A stretch of DNA of 27,998 nucleotides from an uncultured Bacteroides sp. (GCA_905201685.1 CAJKOW010000025.1:1-27998), one strand, 5' to 3'; shown: positions 18,728-26,722, numbered from the stretch's first letter. Notes: generated from the sequence alone by a model not told the origin. A program made the numbers and translations.

Positions 18728-21700
18728 TCAATTATCTACTTTTTCTACCTGTTGCATATCTACATACCACAAATAACCACTGATGTGGGAAGCGTCGTAT
18801 CCCATGCGTGCCAACAGACGCATGTAGTCGTGTACCTGGCGATTATATCGTTTGTTGGGTTTACCGAATTTAAAGTCAACGACAACAATATCATTGTCTT
18901 TCATCATCACACGGTCGGGACGTCGGTTGAGCAGTTTCCCATTTTCAATCCAAATGATGTCGCATTCGTTGAACAGGTGCCATTCTCCCGAGTACCATTG
19001 CCGGACTTCGGGCAGGGAGAAGGCACGTCGGGTGAATGATCTGATTTCTTCTTCGGAGGTCTTGTGACCGATGATGCCTTCGGCAACGAGGCGTGTAACG
19101 GCATCGTCAATGTCGGCTTCGGTTTCGATGCTCGAGAAAAGGGTGTGAAGCAGACGTCCACGGTTGATGAATCGTTGTGCTGATTCTTCTTCGTCGATGC
19201 CGGCAATGAAATCGGCCGAACGGTTGGATTGTCTGAATTCGATTTCGTGCTTCAGGCTTTTCATGCATACAGATTGTTTGCAGGGAGTGAATGTCAATTT
19301 GTTGACAGAAGTTTTTCTCCTCTGTTCGGTTATGGTTGAAGGGTACAAAGAACCGCTTACAAACGTGGCAAATTCTTCGTCCCACAGACTTCCTTCAATA
19401 GCCTGGGCTACTAAAGGTAGAGTGTTGCCCAGAAGTTCGGCGACGGTGCCGCGCTGGTCTTTTTTACTCCATATGATAAGATTTTTTTCGGGGCGGGTAA
19501 AGGCAACGTATAGCAAGTTTAGATTATCGACCCATAGCTGGAGACGCTCATTCAGGTAGTCGGAGCGATAAACCGATTCGGCCATAACAGGACTGTAGGT
19601 GACTGGTACCAGATCGAGGGCATTGTATGGAGTAGTGGGGGCATGACACCAGACAAGCTGGTTGTTGGTTTCATTTTCCAGTTTCCAATCGCAGAAGGGG
19701 ATGAGCACCGTGTGAAACTCGAGTCCTTTCGATTTGTGGATGGAGAGGATGCGTATGCCGTCCACTTCGCCGCTGGGGATGGTCTGGGCACATAGTGTGT
19801 CGTCCCAGTAGCGGATGAAGTGGCCGATGTCCGAAGGGTTGTCTTGCAGGTATTGCGTCACTGCATCGAAGAAGGAGAACAAGTAGGCATCTTGCTTTGC
19901 AACGAGGTCGAGGCGAAGGATGACAAACAGTTCTTCGAGCAATTCGTAGAGGGGCATGAGCCGAAGTTCGGATGTGTGCGCGCAGAACGCTTCAGGCAGT
20001 ATGTCGGAGGCTGGCTTGCTGAACATTTGATGCCATTGGGCCGAGGAGGAGATAACGTGTTGTGAGTAGTTTGTCACGAGTGCGGCTTGCGATATTTTAT
20101 CATCGGGATCGAGCAGGATGCGCAGGGCATCTATCAGCATATTGACGGCTACGGATGCATCGAGTCGGAAGGCTTCGTCAGAAACGACGGGCAAATGGAG
20201 CTCTTGGTCAAAGTAATCGGCTATCAGAGGAATGTTTTTGTTTTTGCGTACCAATATGGTGATGTCGTTCAGCTGTATGCCGTTATCAAGTAAATGACGT
20301 ACTTCGTCGCTTAGAGCAATCAATGTCTGTTCGGTGTAGTTATGTTCCGTATCGGGCTCCAGGAAACGGGCTTTTACATATCCGAGTGATTGACTGCGCG
20401 GCGATTCCTGGACGACATCAGCATAGGCGTTTTTCAGTGGGTAACATTCTTCATGCAGATCGTCCAAGTGCATCGTATTCAAGTAGTTGACAGCTTGTGT
20501 AAAGAAATGGTTGTTGAAGCGGATGATGTTGGTTTCGCTTCGGCGGTTTGTCTTTAGCGTTTCCACGCGAATAGGGAAATGGTTAGTTCCCAATGGATTT
20601 TTATGGGCATTGTCAGAGCTTCCGAGGTTGTTCAATATGCTCCAGTCGCCGTTGCGCCAGCGGTAGATGGATTGCTTGACGTCGCCTACGATGAGGCTGT
20701 CGGCACCTTGTGCAAGGCCTTCGAGCAACAGCATGCGGAAATTGTCCCATTGCATCCGGCTGGTGTCTTGAAATTCATCGATCATGACGTTGCGTATGCT
20801 GGCTCCTATTTTTTCGAAGACGAACGACGAGTCGCCTTCTCCCAGCAAGCGGTGCAACAGGGCATTGGTATCGGACAGAAGGAAACGGTTTTGTTCTTTG
20901 TTGAGTGTGCGAACCTGTTCGTCAATGTAGTTGAGTAACTGTAACTTGTCAAGATGTTGCAGCGAGAGACGGCAACTATTCACAGTCAGGTTGCGTTGTG
21001 TACGCATCTTTTCGGCGTCGTGCAAGAGGGGCATCAGGTCATTTTGAGCCAGGCGGATGATGTCTTTTCTTCGTGTTGATGTTTTCGCTACCCAGCTTTG
21101 CGGGTCATCAAGGCAGTTTTTCAGGGTGGCGTTCAGTACATCTTTATCACTCAATTTCCCATCGCGTAATTTGCGGAAATAGCTGCTTATGCTTCGTGTG
21201 CCTCCCTTCAAGTCGTCGGGGGAAAGGGCATGGGCCTCGAGTTCGCCGATAAATTGGTCGTAGAAAGCTTTCATCTGCTCGAGGGCATCGGTTTGCATCT
21301 CGCGCAGTACGTCGCGGTAGAGTCTGACGGCTTGCGGATCACGCAGCTTTTGGCGAAGCAATTCACCTCGTTCGATGTAGCTTTCGTCGAAGATATATCG
21401 TCCGAAGCGTTTGATTTCATCGGAAACATTCCAACGCTTGTCATCGGCAATGCGTTCGTCAATGTAGGCCAGCAACCATGTCAATACGGGCGAGGTGGGA
21501 GTAAGCTGGTCGATTAGGGCATCGACGGCATCGCTCAGTACTTCGTTGTTGTTCAGCTCGATGTTCAGGTTGGGGCTTAATTCAAGTTCGCGTGCCAGAT
21601 TGCGCATGACTGATTGAAAGAAGGAGTCAATGGTTTCTACACGGAAGCGGCTATAGTCGTGCAGAATGTATTGCAAAGCCATGCCGGCGCGTTGCCTCAG

Positions 21701-21994
21701 TTCGCTGGTGGTATATGATACAGCCATGCCGGCCTGTTGACTGTCGGAATGTAGGTGCGCAAGGTCTTCTTCGATGCGTTTCAGATAGACGTCGGATGCG
21801 GGATCGGTTTGCCAGATGCCGTACAGTTGTTGTAAGATGCGCTCCTTCATTTCGGTAGTAGCCTTGTTGGTGAAGGTTACGGCCAGAATCTGCCGATAGG
21901 CTCTTGGGTTTGCTATCAGATGCTTGATATATTCGACTGCCAGTGTGAATGTCTTTCCTGAACCGGCAGATGCTTTATATACTAACAATTCCAT
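18728..21994 (-). CDS. addA: AddA-type UvrD-family helicase-nuclease
   Basis: SF1 DNA helicase with a C-terminal nuclease, expected to form AddAB with the downstream gene product. With the start at 21992-21994 the protein has 1088 residues. Walker A ASAGSGKT is at 8-15, motif Ia LAVTFTNKATTEMKERI at 37-53 and Walker B IDEFQDTSR at 405-413. Further helicase motifs are HKSKGLEF and LLYVAFTRPEKNLI, and the nuclease motif is RPDRVM (D1027) with VVDFKFG (D1040, K1042). The frame stays open 79 codons further upstream, but that extension has no family resemblance. AAAGGA precedes the chosen ATG by about 8 bases, and the Walker A motif falls where UvrD/AddA proteins have it. The promoter box also lies downstream of most of the extension, which rules out the longer form. 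The presence of the nuclease favours AddA over a plain UvrD or PcrA helicase. Confidence 0.9.
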   Translation of the reverse strand: MELLVYKASAGSGKTFTLAVEYIKHLIANPRAYRQILAVTFTNKATTEMKERILQQLYGIWQTDPASDVYLKRIEEDLAHLHSDSQQAGMAVSYTTSELRQRAGMALQYILHDYSRFRVETIDSFFQSVMRNLARELELSPNLNIELNNNEVLSDAVDALIDQLTPTSPVLTWLLAYIDERIADDKRWNVSDEIKRFGRYIFDESYIERGELLRQKLRDPQAVRLYRDVLREMQTDALEQMKAFYDQFIGELEAHALSPDDLKGGTRSISSYFRKLRDGKLSDKDVLNATLKNCLDDPQSWVAKTSTRRKDIIRLAQNDLMPLLHDAEKMRTQRNLTVNSCRLSLQHLDKLQLLNYIDEQVRTLNKEQNRFLLSDTNALLHRLLGEGDSSFVFEKIGASIRNVMIDEFQDTSRMQWDNFRMLLLEGLAQGADSLIVGDVKQSIYRWRNGDWSILNNLGSSDNAHKNPLGTNHFPIRVETLKTNRRSETNIIRFNNHFFTQAVNYLNTMHLDDLHEECYPLKNAYADVVQESPRSQSLGYVKARFLEPDTEHNYTEQTLIALSDEVRHLLDNGIQLNDITILVRKNKNIPLIADYFDQELHLPVVSDEAFRLDASVAVNMLIDALRILLDPDDKISQAALVTNYSQHVISSSAQWHQMFSKPASDILPEAFCAHTSELRLMPLYELLEELFVILRLDLVAKQDAYLFSFFDAVTQYLQDNPSDIGHFIRYWDDTLCAQTIPSGEVDGIRILSIHKSKGLEFHTVLIPFCDWKLENETNNQLVWCHAPTTPYNALDLVPVTYSPVMAESVYRSDYLNERLQLWVDNLNLLYVAFTRPEKNLIIWSKKDQRGTVAELLGNTLPLVAQAIEGSLWDEEFATFVSGSLYPSTITEQRRKTSVNKLTFTPCKQSVCMKSLKHEIEFRQSNRSADFIAGIDEEESAQRFINRGRLLHTLFSSIETEADIDDAVTRLVAEGIIGHKTSEEEIRSFTRRAFSLPEVRQWYSGEWHLFNECDIIWIENGKLLNRRPDRVMMKDNDIVVVDFKFGKPNKRYNRQVHDYMRLLARMGYDASHISGYLWYVDMQQVEKVDN

Positions 21995-22031
21995 GTACTG
22001 ATGTCCTTTTTCTGAAAAATAAAGATTTTGG

Positions 22032-22063
22032 CAAAAATACGGAAACTTTGTGGAATATTCAAG
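22032..22063 (-). promoter_or_regulatory. addA promoter
   Basis: On the minus strand CTTG (22060-22063) and TATTTTTG (22032-22039) are separated by exactly 20 bp, matching the Bacteroides -33/-7 architecture. The expected transcript start lies about 30 bp upstream of the addA ATG. It stands back to back with the lipocalin promoter, with only 9 bp between the two -33 elements. Confidence 0.72.
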
Positions 22064-22072
22064 GGCTGCTTG

Positions 22073-22104
22073 CTTGGTGGTCTGTATGCAATGTTTTATC
22101 TTTG
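22073..22104 (+). promoter_or_regulatory. Lipocalin gene promoter
   Basis: CTTG (22073-22076), 20 bp, then TATCTTTG (22097-22104) fit the Bacteroides promoter consensus. Transcription would start near 22111 and give a 5' leader of about 110 nt before the ATG. No structured leader or riboswitch is evident in it. Confidence 0.7.
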
Positions 22105-22220
22105 CCAGTAAGAAGACTGATGTGAATATGGATTGGTTTGCCGGAAACCGTATGGTTGGTGATGACAGACAGACGGTATGGCGGTTCTTGATTGGAAGTG
22201 AACAAAAAATATGGAGGCTT

Positions 22221-22754
22221 ATGAAAAACATTCTGATTCTTTTATGCTCGATCTTAGGGTTGAGTGGTTGTGCCTCAAATACTGTGGGCGCAGGTATCGA
22301 TAACCGTACGGTACAGACTTTTGACGTGGCTCGTTTTATGGGAAAGTGGTACGAGATAGCACGCTATGATCATCGCTTTGAGGAAGGAATGAACCGTGTG
22401 ACTGCTACTTATACCCTGCTTGATAACGGACGCATCAAAGTGCTGAATGCCGGTTATAAGGATGGTAAGTACAAGGAAATCAACGGAAAGGCAAAACAAC
22501 CCGATCCAAATGATCCGGGCAAATTGAAAGTTTCGTTCTTTTTATGGTTTTATTCCGACTACTACGTGCTCGACATTGATCCTGACTATCGATACGTGTT
22601 GATAGGGAGCAGTAGTGACAAGTATCTCTGGATTATGAGCCGTGAAGCAACCTTACCGGATGACGTACTCCAAAGTCTTCTTGATAAACTCCGTCAACGT
22701 GGTTACGATACGGATAGACTGGTGTTCAATGACTTTTCGGCAGACGGAGTGTAA
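22221..22754 (+). CDS. blc: Lipocalin family lipoprotein (Blc-like)
   Basis: A 177-residue lipoprotein that binds small hydrophobic ligands or lysophospholipids by family precedent. The signal peptide MKNILILLCSILGLSGC has a lipobox LSGC with the acylated C17. The residues after the Cys (ASNTVGAG) lack the acidic surface-export signal described for Bacteroidota lipoproteins, so a periplasm-facing location is likely. Lipocalin motif 1 is GKWYEIARYDHRFEEGM, followed by NRVTATY. The later DPDYRYVLIGSSSDKYLWIMSR is the usual Blc closing strand. GGAGG lies 3 bases before the chosen ATG. The frame is open upstream to 22050, but that extension would bury the signal peptide. It is divergent from addA. 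Confidence 0.92.
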   Translation: MKNILILLCSILGLSGCASNTVGAGIDNRTVQTFDVARFMGKWYEIARYDHRFEEGMNRVTATYTLLDNGRIKVLNAGYKDGKYKEINGKAKQPDPNDPGKLKVSFFLWFYSDYYVLDIDPDYRYVLIGSSSDKYLWIMSREATLPDDVLQSLLDKLRQRGYDTDRLVFNDFSADGV

Positions 22755-22811
22755 GTAATATACGGTTTCATTTTTTCGACCGAGTGGGGTATATCCAAAT
22801 TCTATAATCCG

Positions 22812-22819
22812 TATCTTTG
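22812..22819 (+). promoter_or_regulatory. Putative promoter of the AEC transporter (-7 box)
   Basis: TATCTTTG fits TAnnTTTG and lies 30 bp upstream of the ATG. No good TTG element is found about 20 bp upstream. A strong GAGGAGG ribosome-binding site (22832-22838) follows. Confidence 0.5.
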
Positions 22820-22849
22820 CGCCTGTTTTTTGAGGAGGTAAAAAGATTT

Positions 22850-23758
22850 ATGGATGCAATAGTAACGCAGATGATTATCCTGTTCGTACTGGTAGTCGTC
22901 GGCTATTATCTGAGTAAAAAGAAGATGATGGATGCGGATTTTGACCGCAAACTTTCGGGGTTGGTTATTAATGTCGCATGCCCCTGCCTGATACTTTCAT
23001 CGGTGATGGGAGATACGCTTCCCGACAAAACGCTCATTGTTCCCTTGCTTCTCGTGGGCTTTGCTACCTATGTAGTATTGATTGGTGCGGCTTTCCTGCT
23101 TCCCCGTTATTTGCCCGTCAGGGTGACCGACCGTGGCATTTATAGCTTTATGTTGGCTTTCGGTAATGTAGGTTTTATCGGTTATCCCATTGTCGCTTCA
23201 ATTTTCGGATCGAGTGCTGTGTTTTATGCCAGTATCCTTAATTTCCCGAGTACGTTACTGATTTTTGTTTTTGGTACTCTCTTTATTTCGGGCGAACAGG
23301 GTAATATGCGTTTCGACTGGCGTACCCTTTATTGTCCAGCCATGATAGCGTCATACCTCTCTATTCTGATTGTAGTGACGGGGTGGGTACCGCCTCGTGT
23401 TGTCAGTACACCTTTTGTCTTATTGGGCAATGTCACTGTGCCTGCCGCTTTGCTCATTATAGGATCGTCGATAGCGCGTGTACCAGTGCGTCGGATGTTT
23501 GGCAATGTAGCAATTTATCTTATGTCGGCCTTACGTCTGATGCTGATACCGCTATTTATCTTATATCTGTCCCGCTTGTGCGGAGTCGATAAGACAATTG
23601 CCGATATCAATGTGGTACTGGCAGCCATGCCTGTTGCTTCGTATGGAACATTGTTTTGTATTCAATATGCCAAGGGTGAGGTAATCATGGCCGAGGGAAC
23701 TTTTATCACGACGTTGCTCTCGGTGTTGAGCATTCCGTTGCTGACATTGTTTTTGTAG
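22850..23758 (+). CDS. AEC-family (auxin efflux carrier-like) permease
   Basis: Inner-membrane secondary transporter of about ten hydrophobic segments. The 302-residue product starts MDAIVTQMIILFVLVVVGYYLSKKK, a typical AEC first helix. Conserved family features include NVACPCLILSSV in the second segment, the AFGNVGFIGYPI loop at the middle of the first five-helix repeat, and NVTVPAALLIIGSSIA at the start of the second repeat. The ATG at 22850 is preferred because GAGGAGG lies 11 bases upstream; a TTG at 22817 would start inside the promoter box. Related proteins move malate, malonate or other organic anions, but no substrate can be assigned here. It ends 35 bp before the convergent neighbour. 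Confidence 0.88.
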   Translation: MDAIVTQMIILFVLVVVGYYLSKKKMMDADFDRKLSGLVINVACPCLILSSVMGDTLPDKTLIVPLLLVGFATYVVLIGAAFLLPRYLPVRVTDRGIYSFMLAFGNVGFIGYPIVASIFGSSAVFYASILNFPSTLLIFVFGTLFISGEQGNMRFDWRTLYCPAMIASYLSILIVVTGWVPPRVVSTPFVLLGNVTVPAALLIIGSSIARVPVRRMFGNVAIYLMSALRLMLIPLFILYLSRLCGVDKTIADINVVLAAMPVASYGTLFCIQYAKGEVIMAEGTFITTLLSVLSIPLLTLFL

Positions 23759-23793
23759 TCGCAGGCATTTTTGGATCATTTGTCCTTAGAAGT

Positions 23794-24462
23794 TTATTTC
23801 AGTAAGAAATCATACACTTTTGCAGAGGCTTCAGGCAGAATCTTCTGGAACTGAACAAGCATCCGCTGGCGTGACTCCTGTGGGGTGCGTTCAGGGTGGC
23901 AAGCTTTACGTCCAAAGAGTGTTTCAGGGGTAGTGAGAAGCGACCATCCCCATCCGTATTCTCGTCCGTGGCGGTCGTGGGGGTAAATGAAGTCTTGTGT
24001 GACGATGTATCCACCCATCTCCAGACGGGTAATGTAAGCATCGAATCGACTCCGCATTTTAGCTCCAGTGAAGCCGCATGCGGCACGCAGTTCGCGAGTG
24101 ATGAGGCTTCCTTCTGTTTTTAAAACATCAAGAATGGCTTCTTCGATGCTTCCTTCTTCGGGAGAAGGGAAAATGCTTCGGCGGTAGTTGCAGAAGTCGG
24201 GCCACCATTCGCGGCTGATAAATGCTGCTTTGCGGTCGAAAAACTTGCCGTATGCGCAACCGCTTTCCTGTAGAATTGCACCTTTCCATTCCCAGAGTGG
24301 CCATTCCCATCCACCATCGGGCAGACACGTATATTGACAATCCTCATCCGTCACTTCTTCGGCCGACCATCCATGAATGCCCATGTGTAGCAAGGGCAGA
24401 AATCCGATGCGATTGATGTAGTCAATCAACTCGGGGCAAGAATGTAATTTCTTTATTTCCAT
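23794..24462 (-). CDS. Winged-helix-like protein, possibly AlkZ/YcaQ-related
   Basis: The 222-residue protein has an N-terminal Trp-rich half (PDGGWEWPLWEWKG, then CAYGKFFDRKAAFISREWWPDFCNYRR). The central segment (about 103-152: EEAILDVLKTEGSLITRELRAACGF...SRFDAYITRLEMGGYIVTQ) reads as a helix-turn-helix or winged helix, followed by an aromatic stretch (REYGWGWSLLTTPETLFG). I recall similar short proteins labelled AlkZ-related, after the YcaQ/AlkZ DNA glycosylases, but the family's catalytic motif is not evident, so no enzyme activity is claimed. AAAGGA lies about 8 bases before the ATG, and a TATCTTTG box lies 66 bp upstream. It is a lone gene convergent with the AEC transporter. Confidence 0.6.
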   Translation of the reverse strand: MEIKKLHSCPELIDYINRIGFLPLLHMGIHGWSAEEVTDEDCQYTCLPDGGWEWPLWEWKGAILQESGCAYGKFFDRKAAFISREWWPDFCNYRRSIFPSPEEGSIEEAILDVLKTEGSLITRELRAACGFTGAKMRSRFDAYITRLEMGGYIVTQDFIYPHDRHGREYGWGWSLLTTPETLFGRKACHPERTPQESRQRMLVQFQKILPEASAKVYDFLLK

Positions 24463-24527
24463 ATTTATTCCTTTATTTCCTATGGTTTATCACTATGCAA
24501 TAGCCTTTCTTATCGCACATGTTTTCC

Positions 24528-24535
24528 CAAAGATA
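24528..24535 (-). promoter_or_regulatory. Putative promoter for the gene at 23794-24462 (-7 box)
   Basis: TATCTTTG on the minus strand fits TAnnTTTG and lies 65 bp upstream of the ATG at 24462. A poor -33 candidate (TTCG) lies 21 bp further upstream. Confidence 0.45.
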
Positions 24536-24756
24536 TGAGTTTGTTTGGAATTAAAGCGAATAGTGAATAAAAAATGCTTGGTAAATCGAAGTGGAAATAT
24601 TGGGAAAATAATTAAGATGCTGAATGTGAATAAGTGGATTGTAAATAGTTGTCTATAGAAATTTATAAACCGACTGGATGAAGTTTCAAGGTATAAACAT
24701 GTTTTCCTCCTAATTCTGGCAAAGATCAGATATTCTTTGATAATGTTTTCGTTTGT
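24536..24756. other. Non-coding stretch with an orphan SD-ATG and a small inverted repeat
   Basis: No real gene is seen. On the minus strand AGGAGG (24706-24711) stands 5 bases before an ATG (24698-24700) that opens a frame of only four codons (stop at 24686-24688). A CAAAGA-N8-TCTTTG inverted repeat (24720-24739) lies just upstream of it. This could be the decayed start of a lost gene or a chance arrangement. Confidence 0.4.
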
Positions 24757-24843
24757 TTCTCATAGCAGTGAGAATAACATTCTCATAGTTGTGAGAATAC
24801 TATTCTCATAGTTATGAGAACACCCTTCTCACAGCTATGAGAA
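24757..24843. repeat. Tandem array of four 18-bp palindromes, 23-bp period
   Basis: TTCTCA-N6-TGAGAA occurs at 24757-24774, 24780-24797, 24803-24820 and 24826-24843. All eight 6-bp arms are identical. The 6-bp centres vary (TAGCAG, TAGTTG, TAGTTA, CAGCTA), as do the 5-bp spacers (TAACA, TACTA, CACCC). Because the arms are complementary, each 5-bp spacer is also flanked by a second set of palindromes (TGAGAA-N5-TTCTCA). Each unit, and the whole array, can form hairpins in DNA or RNA. It lies downstream of hcp and immediately beyond a gene remnant. Function unknown. Confidence 0.9.
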
Positions 24844-24845
24844 AA

Positions 24846-25029
24846 GGCTGAGACAAGGAATTCATCGAGTCCTCTTGCTACCTTATCAGGCTTTTATACA
24901 GCTGTTTGCGCAAGTCTTTACGAAGGGCACATTGCCTTGACAGCAGAAGTCGATGTGATAGCGGCCGAATACCTGGGTGGGTATTGAAGGAAGGGAGTCG
25001 GATACTATAACTAAGTTCCGACGTACCTT
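24846..25029 (-). pseudogene. Remnant of a Ric/YtfE/ScdA-type Fe-S repair protein (N-terminal domain only)
   Basis: Read on the minus strand from 25029, the translation contains IVSDSLPSIPTQ, then VFGRYHIDFCCQGN and a following TCANSCIKA. This matches the N-terminal ScdA_N (DUF542) pattern of Ric proteins, with its invariant Asp-Phe-Cys-Cys-x-Gly. The frame then meets TGA (24886-24888). One base shift past it the similarity plausibly continues as DKVARGLDEFLVSA up to 24846, three bases before the palindrome array. The C-terminal hemerythrin-like di-iron domain is absent, and there is no start codon in frame (TAG lies at 25030-25032). It lies about 40 bp past the hcp stop on the same strand, as a former operon partner would. 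The ScdA_N match is by eye. Confidence 0.65.
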
Positions 25030-25069
25030 CTATATGAGTTATCATCCTTTTTGTCGTAAGATTTGATTC

Positions 25070-26722
25070 TTATTTGTTCAGACCAAATTTCTGCAAATCT
25101 CTTTCTACCGTTCCAATGCCACTGATGCCGAAGTTTTCAACAAGAACCTTAGCCACATTGGACGAAAGGAAAGCCGGCAACGTCGGACCAAGATGAATTT
25201 CCTTCACGCCGAGATAGAGGAGAGCTAAAAGTACGATAACGGCTTTTTGTTCGTACCAGGCGATATTGTAGATGATAGGCAACTCGTTGATGTCGTTTAA
25301 CTGGAACACTTCTTTGAGCTTTAAGGCGATAACTGCCAATGAATAGCTGTCGTTGCACTGACCGGCATCGAGTACACGGGGAATTCCGTTGATGTCGCCA
25401 AGAGGCAATTTGTTGTAGCGATACTTGGCACAACCGGCTGTAAGGATAACGGTATCTTTGGGCAATTGCTCAGCGAATGAGGTGTAGTATTCGCGACTAC
25501 GCATACGTCCGTCGCAACCAGCCATTACTATGAATTTGCGGATAGCACCGCTCTTTACTGCATCTACCACCTTATCGGCCAGTTGCATCACCTGGTTGTG
25601 GGCGAAACCTCCAACAATTTCTCCATGTTCAATTTCGGTAGGAGCAGCGCAATTTTTGGCGATAGCAATCACTTCGCTATAGTCCTTGTGGCCGTTCTCA
25701 TCCGTTGAAATGTGTTTGCAACCGGGGAAGCCTGTCGAGTTTGAAGTGAACATACGTTCGGTATAGCTTGCGCCTGGCAGTGGTGGAACTATACAATTGG
25801 TAGTGAAAATGATTGGCCCGTTGAAGGCTGCGAACTCTTCACGTTGTTTCCACCATGCGTTACCATAGTTTCCGGCAAAATGAGGGTATTTTTTGAATGC
25901 AGGATAGTAGTGGGCAGGAAGCATCTCGCCGTGGGTATAAACATCCACGCCACTATCTTTTGTCTGCTCGAGTAGCTGTTCCAGGTCGTGCAGATCGTGG
26001 CCACTGATAAGAATGCCGGGGTTATTGCGAACGCCAATATTCACACTTGTAATTTCAGGGTGACCATAGCTCGACGTGTTTGCTGTATCAAGTAGCGCCA
26101 TTGTCTGTACACCCATCTCGCCTGTTTTAAGTGCTAAGGCAGTAAGTTCTTCAGTCGAGAGATTGTCCACGGTGATAGTAGCCAATGTGCTCTGAATAAA
26201 TGCATGCAGGGATACGTCGTTATGTCCGAGACGGTTTGCATGCTCAAGGTAAGCAGCCATGCCCTTTAGGCCATAGACAATAAGTTCCTTTAATGAACGT
26301 ACATCCTCGTTTGTTTCACGCATTACGCCTACTTTGGCAGCCTTCTCGTCGTATTGTTCACGAGTACCATTCCATTTCAGCTCATCGATTTCAGGCAGGG
26401 TAATGCCCATCTCCGTAGCTTTCCCTATGAGTTTATTACGTTTGATAAAACCTTCATCCACACGCGTATAGATGCTATTGTCGTCAAAGTTGGCATTAGT
26501 GATGGTCGAGAACAATGCATCGGTTACGAAAGCATTGAGTTTGTCGCAGGGCTGTTTGCCATTCTTGCGGAGTTCAGTAGCAACAATCGAGATTCCACGT
26601 ACGGTGAAAAGCAACAGGTCCATTGCGCGTGCAGTAGTAGCGTCCTTTCCACAAACACCTTTCAAAGTACAGCCGGTGCCTTTTGCGGCTTCCTGACACT
26701 GAAAACAAAACATATTACTCAT
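25070..26722 (-). CDS. hcp: Hydroxylamine reductase / hybrid cluster protein
   Basis: Redox enzyme implicated in NO and hydroxylamine detoxification and in protein S-nitrosylation. The 550-residue product carries the N-terminal cluster ligands C6, C9, C18 and C24 (CFQC...CTLKGVC), with the spacing of the anaerobe-type enzymes. All hybrid-cluster ligands are present at the expected order and spacing: H242, E266, C310, C403 (AGCDGR, the persulfide position), C431, C456, E491 and K493. The ATG at 26722 is used; a second ATG three codons in is also possible. It is not followed by an hcr reductase gene; a remnant of an Fe-S repair gene lies just downstream. A -7 box and a Crp/Fnr-type near-palindrome precede it, and the Crp/Fnr gene lies divergently upstream. 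Confidence 0.97.
   Translation of the reverse strand: MSNMFCFQCQEAAKGTGCTLKGVCGKDATTARAMDLLLFTVRGISIVATELRKNGKQPCDKLNAFVTDALFSTITNANFDDNSIYTRVDEGFIKRNKLIGKATEMGITLPEIDELKWNGTREQYDEKAAKVGVMRETNEDVRSLKELIVYGLKGMAAYLEHANRLGHNDVSLHAFIQSTLATITVDNLSTEELTALALKTGEMGVQTMALLDTANTSSYGHPEITSVNIGVRNNPGILISGHDLHDLEQLLEQTKDSGVDVYTHGEMLPAHYYPAFKKYPHFAGNYGNAWWKQREEFAAFNGPIIFTTNCIVPPLPGASYTERMFTSNSTGFPGCKHISTDENGHKDYSEVIAIAKNCAAPTEIEHGEIVGGFAHNQVMQLADKVVDAVKSGAIRKFIVMAGCDGRMRSREYYTSFAEQLPKDTVILTAGCAKYRYNKLPLGDINGIPRVLDAGQCNDSYSLAVIALKLKEVFQLNDINELPIIYNIAWYEQKAVIVLLALLYLGVKEIHLGPTLPAFLSSNVAKVLVENFGISGIGTVERDLQKFGLNK

Noticed and set aside
22050..22220. 57-codon upstream extension of the lipocalin
   Set aside because: It would bury the lipoprotein signal peptide; GGAGG and the lipobox point to the ATG at 22221.
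21995..22231. 79-codon upstream extension of addA
   Set aside because: It runs over the addA promoter and past the lipocalin promoter; the Shine-Dalgarno and the Walker A position support the internal ATG.
22817..22849. TTG start giving 11 extra residues on the AEC transporter
   Set aside because: The TTG is inside the -7 box and would precede the transcript start; the ATG at 22850 has a strong Shine-Dalgarno upstream.
24757..24843. CRISPR array
   Set aside because: The 23-bp period leaves only 5-bp spacers and the units are palindromic throughout; no cas genes are present.
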